Assembly (NCBI GenBank): GCA_021773335.1
Contig: JAJFKG010000005.1
Span: forward strand, 248,001 to 312,000
Reading direction: 5' to 3'
DNA from: Gammaproteobacteria bacterium
Lineage (GTDB): Bacteria; Pseudomonadota; Gammaproteobacteria; JAJFKG01
DNA length: 64,000 nt
The notes beneath the pieces are model-generated. The model did not search any database, had not been told where the DNA came from, and was given only the letters and a program-made list of their open reading frames with translations. Shown here in pieces: positions 1 to 10,103 of the stretch. Numbering within the stretch: position 1 is the stretch's first letter; each line of letters starts with the position of its first letter. The position numbers and the translations under genes are program-made.

Positions 1-289
1 GTGCCTCATACGCACATTCCAAAAGCAGACGCTGCTGTGGATCCATTAGCTCTGCCTCTTTCGGCGTTAGTCCAAAAAATTCTGCGTCAAACATATCGAT
101 ATGTTTGACAATTCCTTTCACTGGCACATAATTATGATTTGACAAATCTTCAGGGGAAACTCCTGCTATAATTAGCTCTTCTTTAGAAAAATGGCTCGTT
201 TTTTCAGCACCCTCGATCAAATTATTCCAAAACTCATCAATCGTTTGCGCACCAGGCACCCTTAAACTCAAACCAATAATAGCTACCAA
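1..289 (-). CDS. Polyketide synthase, N-terminal ketosynthase (partial)
   Basis: About 96 N-terminal residues of a beta-ketoacyl synthase; the gene continues beyond the left edge. The reverse strand reads [13 protein letters not shown], then an FW pair (EFWNN), and ends with the KS hallmark DPQQRLLLE. The active-site Cys lies outside the window. I chose a TTG start at 289 because the frame is closed by a stop just upstream and AGGGAG sits 8 nt before it. It lies 23 nt downstream of the malonyltransferase gene in the same direction, so it is very likely co-transcribed. A KS with a free-standing AT next to it suggests a trans-AT assembly line. Whether the rest is a one-module or multimodular PKS cannot be seen. 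Confidence 0.85.
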   Translation of the reverse strand, partial: MVAIIGLSLRVPGAQTIDEFWNNLIEGAEKTSHFSKEELIIAGVSPEDLSNHNYVPVKGIVKHIDMFDAEFFGLTPKEAELMDPQQRLLLECAYEA

Positions 290-312
290 AACGACAACTC
301 CCTATGCTAAAA

Positions 313-1167
313 CTAAATATTTCGTAGAATACCCATTAAAGTCTTTCTTGGGCCAAGCTCAATAAAATCAGATACATCAAGACTTCTTAAATAAAGCACA
401 GATTCTTTCCAGCGCACCATATTGCTGATGTGTTCTGCTAAATTACTAATAACAGTATCTAGACTATAAAATGTGGCCGTAACATTTGAGACAACGGGGA
501 TTTTCGGCTCTGAGAAATTAAAACCTTGTAAAAACAAAGCATATTCATTTCGGGCTTGCTCCATATATCGAGAATGAAACGCTCCGCTCACATTAAGCGG
601 CAATACCATTGACGCTCCATTACTTTCAAAGACTTCAGCCGCTGCTTCAATGTCAACTGACTTCCCGCTTACAACCACTTGCTCAAATGAATTGTCATTT
701 GCTATATCAATATCTGCTAAATTTTCCTTATTCAATAGATTAGAAACCTTCTCGATATTCATACCAAGTACAGCGGTCATTGAAAAACCTGACTCCTGTC
801 GCATAATAGCAGCACGCTTTTTTATTAACTGCAAACCCGTAGTAAAATCAAAAACACCCGCGGCTAGCAACGCATTATATTCACCCAAACTATGTCCCAA
901 CAAGAAACCTGGTGTTACTCCTTGTCCTATGTGCTTATGGTAATGCATCGCATTAACTATGTAGATTGCCGGCTGTGTATACGAAGTATCAAACAACTTG
1001 TTCTCAGGATTATTTATACATAAATCTTCAACAGAATATCCCAGCACACTATCAGCTTGTTCGGTTAACTCTGGCATTTCCGTGAATAACTCTGCGCCCA
1101 TTCCTTTATATTGAGCACCTTGACCTGGAAACATAATTGCAGTTTTTTCTTTGCTATATTTGCTCAT
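313..1167 (-). CDS. Free-standing malonyl-CoA:ACP transacylase (trans-AT type)
   Basis: 284 aa, one AT/FabD domain. It would load malonyl units from CoA onto acyl carrier proteins in the cytoplasm. Visible motifs: GQGAQ at 15-19, the nucleophile elbow GHSLGEY with Ser93, Arg118 that would hold the malonyl carboxylate, and His198 in GAFHSR. The length matches stand-alone ATs. It lies between an NRPS (26 nt gap) and a PKS ketosynthase (23 nt gap), and no fab genes are nearby, so it is read as the trans-acting AT of this biosynthetic locus rather than housekeeping fabD. The family shares its fold with FabD, so the fatty-acid role cannot be excluded from sequence alone. Confidence 0.88.
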   Translation of the reverse strand: MSKYSKEKTAIMFPGQGAQYKGMGAELFTEMPELTEQADSVLGYSVEDLCINNPENKLFDTSYTQPAIYIVNAMHYHKHIGQGVTPGFLLGHSLGEYNALLAAGVFDFTTGLQLIKKRAAIMRQESGFSMTAVLGMNIEKVSNLLNKENLADIDIANDNSFEQVVVSGKSVDIEAAAEVFESNGASMVLPLNVSGAFHSRYMEQARNEYALFLQGFNFSEPKIPVVSNVTATFYSLDTVISNLAEHISNMVRWKESVLYLRSLDVSDFIELGPRKTLMGILRNI

Positions 1168-1193
1168 GACATCAACCTAAACTCACTCTCTTT

Positions 1194-4100
1194 CTAAATT
1201 TCAATTAACTCTATATCTTCATTAGTTAGAACATCCACCACTCTAACCTTTGAATTCTCTACAAGCTTATCGACTAGACTCTCATATTCAGATAATATAC
1301 TTTGTATTGTTTCCTTATAAAAAATATTTTTTGCAAAATCCAAACGTAGATAGAGTCCATTTGGCACTTCTCTAGCGTTAAGTGATAAATCAAGTTTCGC
1401 AGGTCGTCGAAAATCACGTATGGCCTCGACATGGAGTTCATTAAACGTCGGGAGTGTCTTATGGCAATTTTGCATTACAAACATAATTTGAAACAAAGGG
1501 TGAATACTAAGACTTCTAGCTTCCCCGATACAGTCAACCACCTTATGAAATGGTACATCTTGATTTTTATAGGCACTTATGAGCACAGCTTTTAGTTTGT
1601 GCAAATAACGATAGAAGGGCTCTGCCCCATCAATAGTTGTTCTAATAACTAATGTATTCGTAAAAAGTCCAATTAAATTTTCAAGGTTCTTAAGCTGTCT
1701 ACCTGCAACTGGAATACCAATTGCAATATCTATTTGCTTAGAAAATTTAAACAGTGTTAAGTTAAATATCGCCAGCAAGAATGTAAATAAAGTTACATCA
1801 TTGTTTTTAGCGCAGGACTTGATTAAATTTAAGGCTTTTCTCGAAATTATTGTTTCCACATACGCTCCGACAAACTCCTGCTCATCATGACGCCGAGTGT
1901 CAGTTGGTAAAATTGCTTGTGATAAATTAGCCAATTGCTTTTTCCAAAAAGCCAGCTGTGTATTTAGCAACTCCCCTGACAGATACTTGCGTTGCCACAG
2001 ACAATAGTCTTTATATTGTGTGTTCAACTCTGGTAATTTTAGAGTTTTCTCTTTGCAAAGTGCGTTGTAACTCTCTGATAGCTCTTTATTGAGAATCCCT
2101 ATTGACTCACCATCAAAAATGACATGATGAAAAACCATTAATAGTAAATGCTCTGCCTCACTTGTTTTTAGAATCGACACACGAAAAAGTGGCCCAATAG
2201 ATAAGTCAAATTTTGTACTTGCGGTTTTTTCAACAAATCTTTCGGCAGAAATTTGAGGCTCAAGCTCACTGGTTTCAACCAAATGAATTATGCTTTTATT
2301 TTCAAAAGAACGTTTATCCATGACTGTTTCTAATCGTGGCACTCCATTTTTGACAGGAATGGCCATATTCAACACCGTATGGCGACGCACTACTGTTTGT
2401 ATTGCCTTTTCTAACGCAACCAGATTTAGTTTGCCGATAATTTTCATAAACACAGGAATATTATACAGCGCAGCATCTTGGTATACCTGTTCCAAAAACC
2501 ATACTCCTTCTTGAGAATATGATAATGGAACTGACTTTTGTTGAAAGCTACTAATTTTTTTAAAATCTTTTAATTCGCTAACATGTGAATCCACGTGCTT
2601 AATAAAATTTGCAAAATCTTTTAGTATAGGATGTGTAAAAATATCAGACAGTGACAATGATGTATAATCCTTTTCATTCAATTCTGTAACAACTCTGATC
2701 GCACTTAATGAGCTCCCTCCCAAATCAAAGAAGTTATCATACCGCGAAATATTACTTAAAGATAAAATCCGCTCCCAGATTGTCGCCGCAAAAGCTTCCA
2801 AACCATCTTTTGGTTTTTCATAGGGAGGCAAACCATCCCTAGCTTCTGGAATGGGCAAAGATAACCTATCAATTTTTCCATTTGCTGTTAGTGGGATGGT
2901 CTTTAGAACAATAATGCGCCCTGGCCTCATATAATCAGGCAATTTAGCATTAGCAACATCTCTAACTTTCTGAACTAGTTTTCTTTTATAGATATCTGGA
3001 TCTGAAATTAAATCAAGTTTAGCTTGAGCATCACTCTCAAGCATAATATATGCTACTACAATCGGCTGTTGCACCTCATTCTGCCACTGATTTACCACTA
3101 CTTGCTTAATTTCAAAAATTTCAGAGATAACATTTTCAATTTCTTCTGGTTCAACTCGAAATCCACGTATTTTTATTTGGCTATCTCTTCGACCTATGAA
3201 CTCAATATTGCCATTAGCTAATTGTTTCGCTAAATCCCCACTGCGGTATAGTAGCGGAGATTTGGGATCTGCTTCAGCATAAGGATTTATAACAAATTTC
3301 TCGGCGGTTAATTTTTCATTATTTATATACCCTTCTGCCAAGAGTGCACCACCAATATAGAGTTCACCGACAGTACCTATAGGCACATGACGCATATTTT
3401 TGTCTAGGATATATACCGATGTGTTATACGCTCGAAGGGTAGAATAGTTAATTTTCCCATCATTATAATAGCGTCTATATAGCGGTGAAGTAGCTTCAGT
3501 CGTTCCATAAGATTCTGTTAATTGTGTACCTTTAGGCAAGAGCTGAAAAAACTCATCTGCCAGCTTTATAGACAATAATTCTCCTGTAAGCTGCCAAAAA
3601 TTGATGCTAGTTTTATTCAACACGTTATGTTTAGTTTTTATTAGTGACAATAGCTCCCGTAACATAGAAGGCACAATAGTGATACGAGTTACCTTTTCTT
3701 TATTACATATATCTAACAACACACTAATATTCTTACTCACCATTTCATTATAGAGCACAATCCGAGCACCGATAAGTAATGTCCCCCAAATTTCCCAGCC
3801 TGAATCTAATACGCTTATGCTAGCCTGTAAACAACATCTGTCCACGTCCCGAAGATTCAATTCATTCCACATAAATGCGAGCCTGTTTAAAATGCTCTTA
3901 TGTGAACGGCCAACGCCTTTTGGTCTCCCTGTTGAGCCCGAAGTATAAATTATGTAAGCCAAATTAGACGACGGTACATCTACTCTAAGATTAGAATCTG
4001 AGAATTGTTGTAAGCTTACTTCATCTATAGCAACTGCTTTTCCTGAGAATTTTGCAAAATCATATTCAACACTTGAGTTCAGCAACAATAGATTTGCACT

Positions 4101-6065
4101 TGCGTTGTTTAACATATACCACAGTCTTTCTTCAGGCAGTTCAGAGGCTAAGGGTATATATGTGCCTCCGCACTTTAAAATTGCTATTAATCCAATAAGC
4201 AAATCGAACCCACGTGGTAGACAAATCGCAACTCGATCTCCCATCGTAATTTGACATTCATTCACCAAATAGTGAGCCAATTGATTTGCTCTTTTGTTCA
4301 ACTCAGCATAGGTTATTGCTTCATCATCCATTAGCGCAGCTATGCTGGCCCCTTTAGCTAACACAGTTCGCTCAAAAACCTGGCTTAAGCTCTTATTTGA
4401 AATGTAATCCTGAGCTGTATCGTTCCACCTAACTATCTGCGAAAGTTCTTTTTGATTAATAACAGTAAATGTTGAAAGTCGCTCATATTGGTAAGCTAGG
4501 AATTTTCCTAAGAAGCTTTCATAAAAATCTGCCAATTTTATGATTGTACCTTCATTGAAAAGATCGGAAGCATATTTATAGGTAATACACAACACATCCT
4601 TTTTTTCTTTTATGCTCACAGTCAAATCGAATTTTGCGAGCTGTTTAATATGCTCAGAACAGTCAGAAACAATAACATTATCTAGTTTAATGTCCTCATT
4701 TTTCTGATTATGCAATATAAAGAATACTTGAAAAATAGGATGGCAACTCAAGTTTCTTGAGATATCAAGATGATCAACTAGTTTTTCAAATGGGACATCT
4801 TGGTTTTCAAACGCTGAAAGTGTCGTTTTTTTTACTGAATTCAACAGTGAAATAAAAGTTTCGTCTGATTGAATTTTAGTTCTTATAGCTAACGTATTAA
4901 CGAACAATCCAAGCATGTCAGTAATCTCTGCATGCCGCCTGTTAGAAATAGGCGTTCCTATAACAATATCATCTTGATTCGTCCACAAACTTAAAGTCGC
5001 TTGAAAACCTGCAAGAAGCGTCATAAATAACGTTGTACCGTGCGTCTGCGAAACCAGCTTTAGTTTTTCCGAAATTTTACTTGACAAAAATTGTTTATAA
5101 GTACTGCCACTATAGCTTTGAACGCTCGGACGTTGATAGTCAAGTGGCAGTAACAAAGCTGGAACCGCGTCTAACTGTTCTTTCCAATAGTTAATCTGTT
5201 TTTTTGCAACACTGCCATTAAGCCATTTACGTTGCCAGATCGTATAATCACCATACTTAACCTTTTGCCGAACCAAATCCGGAAGCTTCCTGCCCCTCAA
5301 TTTATTGTAATAATGCGCCAGTTCTCTAGAAAAAACTCCCGTTGACCAACCATCAAAAACCATGTGATGAAAAACTAGCAACAACACATAATTATCTTTC
5401 GAAAAAGCAAACAATGTGCCGCGGCAAAGTGGCATTTTCACGAAATCAAATGGTTCAAGTAATTCTCCGTTTACAAGTTCACCCAAGGCTTGCAGTGAAA
5501 AGCGAGTATTTTTCACATTGTGATTTTTAAATGGGAAAGCAGTTTCAGGCAAAAGAATTTTTTGTCTAGGTTCACCAGAATTCATAATAATAGTTGTACG
5601 CAACGACTCATGTCGCCTAACTAACTCATCTAGTGCTCCTTGCACTGCATCCGTATCTAAATCTCCCTGAAAATGCAGACATAAATGTATATGATATAAA
5701 TTAGTATTGGAAATGAGTTTTTCGACAAACCAAATTCTCTGTTGCGCGTATGAGAGGGGAAAATCCACACATTCATTGCTAATAGGGATCGACGAAAAAC
5801 GAGCTTCATCTAAATTTTTATCAGCACATAAACGAAAAATATACTCAGACAACTCGCGTAAGGTAGGTTTTTGAAATATAATTTTCAGCGGCACATCAAC
5901 ATCTAATGCTCGTCTTACCTCAGCGGCCAGCTTAGATGCAACAACTGACTGTCCTCCCAGCATGAAAAAATTGTCATCTTTATCAATTATGGTTACTTCC
6001 AGAAGCTTCGCCCATAATTGCGCTAATATTCTTTCAACCCCGCCGGATGATATCGTTTCATCCAT
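1194..6065 (-). CDS. Non-ribosomal peptide synthetase, PCP-C-A-PCP-C
   Basis: 1623 aa. Domains in order: carrier 1-80 (DNFFMLGGQS, phosphopantetheine Ser40); condensation about 102-545 (HHMVFDG 233-239); adenylation about 555-1080 (A3 TSGSTGRPKG 708-717, YRSGDL 940-945, TANGK with catalytic Lys1064); carrier about 1085-1155 (LGGSS, Ser1119); a full-length second condensation domain about 1178-1623 (HHVIFDG 1313-1319). There is no thioesterase, reductase or epimerase. Start: ATG with AAGGA 8 nt upstream. It opens with a carrier and closes with a condensation domain, so both ends need partner proteins. The adenylation pocket is unusual: the motif reads VLDSGWE, placing the Asp one position later than in alpha-amino-acid domains. 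The product is unknown. Confidence 0.95.
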   Translation of the reverse strand: MDETISSGGVERILAQLWAKLLEVTIIDKDDNFFMLGGQSVVASKLAAEVRRALDVDVPLKIIFQKPTLRELSEYIFRLCADKNLDEARFSSIPISNECVDFPLSYAQQRIWFVEKLISNTNLYHIHLCLHFQGDLDTDAVQGALDELVRRHESLRTTIIMNSGEPRQKILLPETAFPFKNHNVKNTRFSLQALGELVNGELLEPFDFVKMPLCRGTLFAFSKDNYVLLLVFHHMVFDGWSTGVFSRELAHYYNKLRGRKLPDLVRQKVKYGDYTIWQRKWLNGSVAKKQINYWKEQLDAVPALLLPLDYQRPSVQSYSGSTYKQFLSSKISEKLKLVSQTHGTTLFMTLLAGFQATLSLWTNQDDIVIGTPISNRRHAEITDMLGLFVNTLAIRTKIQSDETFISLLNSVKKTTLSAFENQDVPFEKLVDHLDISRNLSCHPIFQVFFILHNQKNEDIKLDNVIVSDCSEHIKQLAKFDLTVSIKEKKDVLCITYKYASDLFNEGTIIKLADFYESFLGKFLAYQYERLSTFTVINQKELSQIVRWNDTAQDYISNKSLSQVFERTVLAKGASIAALMDDEAITYAELNKRANQLAHYLVNECQITMGDRVAICLPRGFDLLIGLIAILKCGGTYIPLASELPEERLWYMLNNASANLLLLNSSVEYDFAKFSGKAVAIDEVSLQQFSDSNLRVDVPSSNLAYIIYTSGSTGRPKGVGRSHKSILNRLAFMWNELNLRDVDRCCLQASISVLDSGWEIWGTLLIGARIVLYNEMVSKNISVLLDICNKEKVTRITIVPSMLRELLSLIKTKHNVLNKTSINFWQLTGELLSIKLADEFFQLLPKGTQLTESYGTTEATSPLYRRYYNDGKINYSTLRAYNTSVYILDKNMRHVPIGTVGELYIGGALLAEGYINNEKLTAEKFVINPYAEADPKSPLLYRSGDLAKQLANGNIEFIGRRDSQIKIRGFRVEPEEIENVISEIFEIKQVVVNQWQNEVQQPIVVAYIMLESDAQAKLDLISDPDIYKRKLVQKVRDVANAKLPDYMRPGRIIVLKTIPLTANGKIDRLSLPIPEARDGLPPYEKPKDGLEAFAATIWERILSLSNISRYDNFFDLGGSSLSAIRVVTELNEKDYTSLSLSDIFTHPILKDFANFIKHVDSHVSELKDFKKISSFQQKSVPLSYSQEGVWFLEQVYQDAALYNIPVFMKIIGKLNLVALEKAIQTVVRRHTVLNMAIPVKNGVPRLETVMDKRSFENKSIIHLVETSELEPQISAERFVEKTASTKFDLSIGPLFRVSILKTSEAEHLLLMVFHHVIFDGESIGILNKELSESYNALCKEKTLKLPELNTQYKDYCLWQRKYLSGELLNTQLAFWKKQLANLSQAILPTDTRRHDEQEFVGAYVETIISRKALNLIKSCAKNNDVTLFTFLLAIFNLTLFKFSKQIDIAIGIPVAGRQLKNLENLIGLFTNTLVIRTTIDGAEPFYRYLHKLKAVLISAYKNQDVPFHKVVDCIGEARSLSIHPLFQIMFVMQNCHKTLPTFNELHVEAIRDFRRPAKLDLSLNAREVPNGLYLRLDFAKNIFYKETIQSILSEYESLVDKLVENSKVRVVDVLTNEDIELIEI

Positions 6066-6096
6066 ATTATACGTCCTTATACCAATAAAAAAGTTT

Positions 6097-7581
6097 CTAC
6101 GGTAAGTCTGATCTTACTTTTTCAATATATTCCTTAGCAGCTCGTTCTCCGGATATAATATAAAGCCAAATTAAATGTGCCCCTCTACCACGGAACCTTG
6201 CCAATTTACAGTAATGATTCTGTCGAACCCAATAATAAAAACTTTTTTGCAACAACTGCCCTTGGTACTCCCAAAACTTATTCCAGAGTTGAGTACGCTC
6301 ATCATTACTAGCAGCGAATTTAATATCTTCTTTCATCTTACAGTATTGACTAATCTCATCTGCATCACAGCAATACACTAATAAATCGTTGAAATTACCA
6401 AGCTGCGCCATTTCTTGTAAATTCTTTTCTCCTTGACTTATCAGGTGATTAATTTTTTTTATAAAAGAACCAAGTTTCTCAACTTCATCAACCTCTGACC
6501 ACAACCAGGCTGGGGTTTTAATGCGATCGGAAAGTTTTTCTAGTATTGAGAAAAATATTGAGCTCTGGTACTTAATAGACGTCTTATCCGCTGAGCAGTC
6601 AATCATCTCACAAGCATGAGGTGTTAATTTATGATAGAGGGTATTTTCAACACCACTTAAGTAAACAGAACCAAATTTAGGATTTATTTTTGAAAAGCTT
6701 GCAATTAAAAAACCATGCCTGGCCACAAAAAAACTATTCGGCTCGTTCTGCTTATAGCATTCTATTGTAAGTCCTTTTCGCTTGAATTTAGGAGCACTAA
6801 TTACGACAAAGGGCAATTCGCCTTTTTCTTTATCAAGTGTGCGATAACTAAGTTTATACTCTCTTAATAGTTGATTATAATGTTCAACGTTCGTTGAATA
6901 ATTTTCAATAAAGCTATCAATCATAGTTACAAACGCTGACTTATTAGCACAAAAATAATCTGTCATCTTATTTACTGTGACTTTTTCATTGATGTCTAGT
7001 AACTGTAGAAGCCTATCATACTGCTGAGTTGCAAAATCGGTAAGATCATCAAAACTAAATTGCACTGTTTTTATAATTTTTTGCAGACGTGCATATTGCT
7101 CCTGTGTTGTCAGCATTTTTTCTATATCTGAAAAAATGGCATCATAAAACCCTTTTAAAATTCCTCGACATTCACCATTTATATCAACAGTTCGGATCGT
7201 ATCTTCACGCTCACATTTAGGCATTAAAAAAAGCTTCTCTTTTTTTATAAAAATATCATCTTTTATTGGAGAGAGAACGTGATGCCCAAGCTTCTTAGGA
7301 ATAGAGAACTGTTTTAAAAAAGACTGATAGTCAACTTTCGCTAATTTGCCAAAGAATGGAAAGTAATGAAAGATTGCACTATAAAATTTACTGATATCAT
7401 ACCTAGCAGTAACGGATTCTTTGTTAGCTGTTGAGCCTACATGATCGGCATCCGCCAAAAAAAACACAACCTGTTCATATTTAAGTCTTGCTCCAATCCA
7501 ACGTGCTGCAGATTCGTCAAATATGTGTGGCGATTGGCATCCTCCCCAAATGAACCTTGTTAAAGATGCTTCAGTATCCAT
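6097..7581 (-). CDS. Unknown protein at the head of the NRPS/PKS operon
   Basis: 494 aa from the preferred ATG at 7581, which has AAGGAAA upstream. The frame is open to 7623, but that start lies almost on the predicted transcription start and has no Shine-Dalgarno. I do not recognise the family. No signal peptide, membrane segment or carrier/condensation motif is evident. It is rich in Lys, Phe, Tyr and charged residues, with long helical-looking stretches in the middle and Trp/Tyr-rich patches near the C terminus (for example FYYWVRQNHYC). It ends 31 nt before the NRPS start on the same strand, so it is probably its operon partner. A tailoring, starter-supply or self-protection role is possible but is guesswork from position. 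Confidence 0.7.
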   Translation of the reverse strand: MDTEASLTRFIWGGCQSPHIFDESAARWIGARLKYEQVVFFLADADHVGSTANKESVTARYDISKFYSAIFHYFPFFGKLAKVDYQSFLKQFSIPKKLGHHVLSPIKDDIFIKKEKLFLMPKCEREDTIRTVDINGECRGILKGFYDAIFSDIEKMLTTQEQYARLQKIIKTVQFSFDDLTDFATQQYDRLLQLLDINEKVTVNKMTDYFCANKSAFVTMIDSFIENYSTNVEHYNQLLREYKLSYRTLDKEKGELPFVVISAPKFKRKGLTIECYKQNEPNSFFVARHGFLIASFSKINPKFGSVYLSGVENTLYHKLTPHACEMIDCSADKTSIKYQSSIFFSILEKLSDRIKTPAWLWSEVDEVEKLGSFIKKINHLISQGEKNLQEMAQLGNFNDLLVYCCDADEISQYCKMKEDIKFAASNDERTQLWNKFWEYQGQLLQKSFYYWVRQNHYCKLARFRGRGAHLIWLYIISGERAAKEYIEKVRSDLP

Positions 7582-7634
7582 ACATCTAGTTTTCCTTAAG
7601 TCGCACAAAACAATAAAACCCATACCGCGGCAGG

Positions 7635-7663
7635 ATTGTATCAGAATGACTTATTTACAGAAA
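7635..7663 (-). promoter_or_regulatory. Possible sigma70 promoter of the NRPS/PKS operon
   Basis: On the minus strand TTTCTG and TACAAT are separated by 17 nt, and the -10 carries the extended TGA prefix (TGATACAAT). Initiation would fall near 7628, giving a leader of about 45 nt to the ATG at 7581. The -35 is weak, so this is a prediction by eye. Confidence 0.4.
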
Positions 7664-7862
7664 CAAGTAATTAAATACGATATTGAAACAACAAAATGTT
7701 GAGATGATTTTTGAACTGTTTATTCTGAGCACTTACCGCAATAACTTACAATGACGAAGAAACTACACTACGTACTCTGGCCTGACACTTAAATAATTAT
7801 AGGTATAGCCCATGGCCTAATCTATATAACTCCCTACTACTCTATTAAGTGAGTTACAAATA

Positions 7863-7892
7863 TAAAAAAGGGAGCATCTGCTCCCTTTTTTA
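7863..7892 (-). terminator. Rho-independent terminator of pnp
   Basis: GGGAGCA and TGCTCCC pair around a 2-4 nt loop (7870-7885). A-tracts and T-tracts flank both sides, so it could work in both directions. It lies 22 nt after the pnp stop on the minus strand and separates the translation operon from the NRPS locus. Confidence 0.9.
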
Positions 7893-7913
7893 CTGTTGAT
7901 TTTTCAACAAGCG

Positions 7914-10019
7914 TTAGCTCACTTCAGCCTCTTCTTGTGAAATATCTTTCATGCTGAGTTTAATGCGGCCTTGGCGATCAACCTCAAGGACTTTAACTTT
8001 GACAGTTTGCCCTTCGCTTAACTTGTCACTGACTTTATTGACACGTTCATGACAAATTTGTGAAATATGTACCAAACCATCTTTGCCCGGTAAGATATTA
8101 ACGAAAGCACCAAAATCCATGAGCTTTTCAACACGGCCATCGTAAATCGTACCCACTTCCACTTCCGCAGTAATCAGTTTAATACGATTGTACGCAGCAT
8201 CACCTGAAGCTTGATTAGTCGCTGCAATATTCACAATACCAGTGTCATCGATGTCAATAACCGCACCAGTCTCTTCAGTAATTGAGCGAATCACTGCACC
8301 ACCCTTACCAATGACGTCGCGGATTTTATCCGGATTAATCTTAATCGTGGTGATAACCGGCGCATATTGCGAGAGGTTTTCACGTGGTTGTTCGATGGCT
8401 TGATTCATGATTCCCAAGATATGCATACGCGCATCTTTCGCCTGTGATAAGGCGGTTTCCATGATTTCTTTGGTAATACCATCAATCTTAATATCCATTT
8501 GTAAAGCAGTGACACCATCACCCGTACCTGCGACTTTAAAGTCCATATCACCAAGGTGATCTTCATCACCAAGAATATCGGTCAACACCGCAAACTTATC
8601 GGCTTCTTTGATCAAGCCCATAGCGATACCAGCAACTGGCGCTTTAATCGGCACACCCGCATCCATCAATGCCAATGAAGTACCACACACTGAAGCCATC
8701 GAACTTGAACCATTGGACTCAGTAATTTCAGATACAACTCGTAATACATAAGGGTAATCATCGCCTTGTGGCAACACCGCTTGCACACCGCGACGTGCGA
8801 GGCGACCATGGCCGATTTCACGACGTTTAGGACCACTCATGAAACCACACTCGCCGACACTGTATGGTGGAAAATTGTAATGCAACATGAATTGGTCTTT
8901 TTGCTCGCCTGATAACGCGTCAATTAACTGCGCGTCACGTCCGGTACCCAGGGTAGCAACCACAATCGCTTGGGTTTCACCACGGGTAAATACCGCTGAA
9001 CCATGTGCACGCGGTAGGAATCCTGTTTCTACGTTGATTGGGCGTACTGTATTAGTATCACGTCCATCAATGCGTGCATCACCCGCTAAGATGTTGCCGC
9101 GCACAATGTCTTTTTCCAATTTTTTGAAAAGCTTGGCAACATCATCCGCACTATATTCACTGTCTTCGCCCGGAGATAGCTGCGCATTAAGTTCATCACG
9201 GATTGCCGCAATACGCTCTTGGCGCTGAACTTTTTCACGAATTTGATAAGCTTCCGTCAGTGGTTGCTTAGCGATTGTTGCCACTTTCTCTTTAAACGCC
9301 ACATCGACTACTGGCGCTTGCCATTCCCAAGCTGGATTACCTACTTCGGCCGCCAATTCGTTAATCGCGTTAATAACAATTTGCATTTGCTCGTGACCAA
9401 ACACAACCGCACCTAGCATGATGTCTTCGGGGAGCTCTTTGGCTTCAGACTCAACCATCAATACAGCATTCGCGGTACCTGCAACGACTAAGTCTAATTC
9501 AGATTCTTCTAGGGCTTCTTTGCTAGGATTTAACAAATACTCGCTATTCTTATAGCCTACGCGTGCTGCACCCAAGGGGCCTTTAAATGGCATACCTGAA
9601 ATCGCAAGCGCTGCCGAGGCGCCGATTAATGCGGGAACATCTGCGCCAACTTCTGGATCATGCGACATTAAGGTCGCAATGACTTGCACTTCGTTGGTAT
9701 AGCCTTCTGGAAATAATGGACGAATCGGGCGATCAATCAAGCGTGAAGTCAGGGTTTCAAACTCCGTAGGACGCCCTTCGCGTTTGAAATAGCCGCCCGG
9801 GATTTTACCCGCGGCATAGGTTTTTTCTTGATAATTAATCGTTAACGGGAAGAAATCACGTGCTTCTCCACTCGTTTCTTTGACGCCGACGGCAGTTACG
9901 AGAAGTACGGTTTCACCCATACGTACAATTACTGCGCCTGAGGCTTGACGGGCAATAGCGCCAGTCTCCAAGGTGATCTCATGGTCACCATACTGGAAGG
10001 TTTTCTTTATAGCTGTCAC
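7914..10019 (-). CDS. pnp: Polyribonucleotide nucleotidyltransferase (PNPase)
   Basis: 701 aa, the usual bacterial length. This is the 3'-5' phosphorolytic exoribonuclease of RNA turnover and the degradosome. Two RNase PH-like domains flank a helical linker; a KH domain follows ([18 protein letters not shown], about 553-610) and an S1 domain lies at the C terminus ([19 protein letters not shown]). The catalytic second PH domain shows FPPYSVGE and [13 protein letters not shown]. The start is a GTG at 10019 with AAAGGAAAA about 7 nt upstream. It lies downstream of rpsO, with a hairpin in the gap, as in E. coli. The C terminus ends soon after S1. Confidence 0.98.
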   Translation of the reverse strand: MTAIKKTFQYGDHEITLETGAIARQASGAVIVRMGETVLLVTAVGVKETSGEARDFFPLTINYQEKTYAAGKIPGGYFKREGRPTEFETLTSRLIDRPIRPLFPEGYTNEVQVIATLMSHDPEVGADVPALIGASAALAISGMPFKGPLGAARVGYKNSEYLLNPSKEALEESELDLVVAGTANAVLMVESEAKELPEDIMLGAVVFGHEQMQIVINAINELAAEVGNPAWEWQAPVVDVAFKEKVATIAKQPLTEAYQIREKVQRQERIAAIRDELNAQLSPGEDSEYSADDVAKLFKKLEKDIVRGNILAGDARIDGRDTNTVRPINVETGFLPRAHGSAVFTRGETQAIVVATLGTGRDAQLIDALSGEQKDQFMLHYNFPPYSVGECGFMSGPKRREIGHGRLARRGVQAVLPQGDDYPYVLRVVSEITESNGSSSMASVCGTSLALMDAGVPIKAPVAGIAMGLIKEADKFAVLTDILGDEDHLGDMDFKVAGTGDGVTALQMDIKIDGITKEIMETALSQAKDARMHILGIMNQAIEQPRENLSQYAPVITTIKINPDKIRDVIGKGGAVIRSITEETGAVIDIDDTGIVNIAATNQASGDAAYNRIKLITAEVEVGTIYDGRVEKLMDFGAFVNILPGKDGLVHISQICHERVNKVSDKLSEGQTVKVKVLEVDRQGRIKLSMKDISQEEAEVS

Positions 10020-10072
10020 AAGCTTTTCCTTTATTTTGTTAACTTAGATTAAATGAGGTTCATTAATAACAA

Positions 10073-10095
10073 AAACGCGGCATAGTGCCGCGTTT
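10073..10095 (-). terminator. Hairpin between rpsO and pnp (attenuator/processing site)
   Basis: A perfect 10-bp stem, AAACGCGGCA with TGCCGCGTTT around TAG, is followed by a short T run on the minus strand. It sits in the 84-nt gap between rpsO and pnp. In E. coli this gap carries the rpsO terminator and RNase III processing sites. Partial termination or RNA processing here is inferred by analogy. Confidence 0.75.
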
Positions 10096-10103
10096 GTCAT
10101 AAA

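Noticed and set aside
7582..7623. Upstream ATG of the unknown NRPS-operon protein
   Set aside because: No ribosome-binding site and it would lie on the predicted transcription start.
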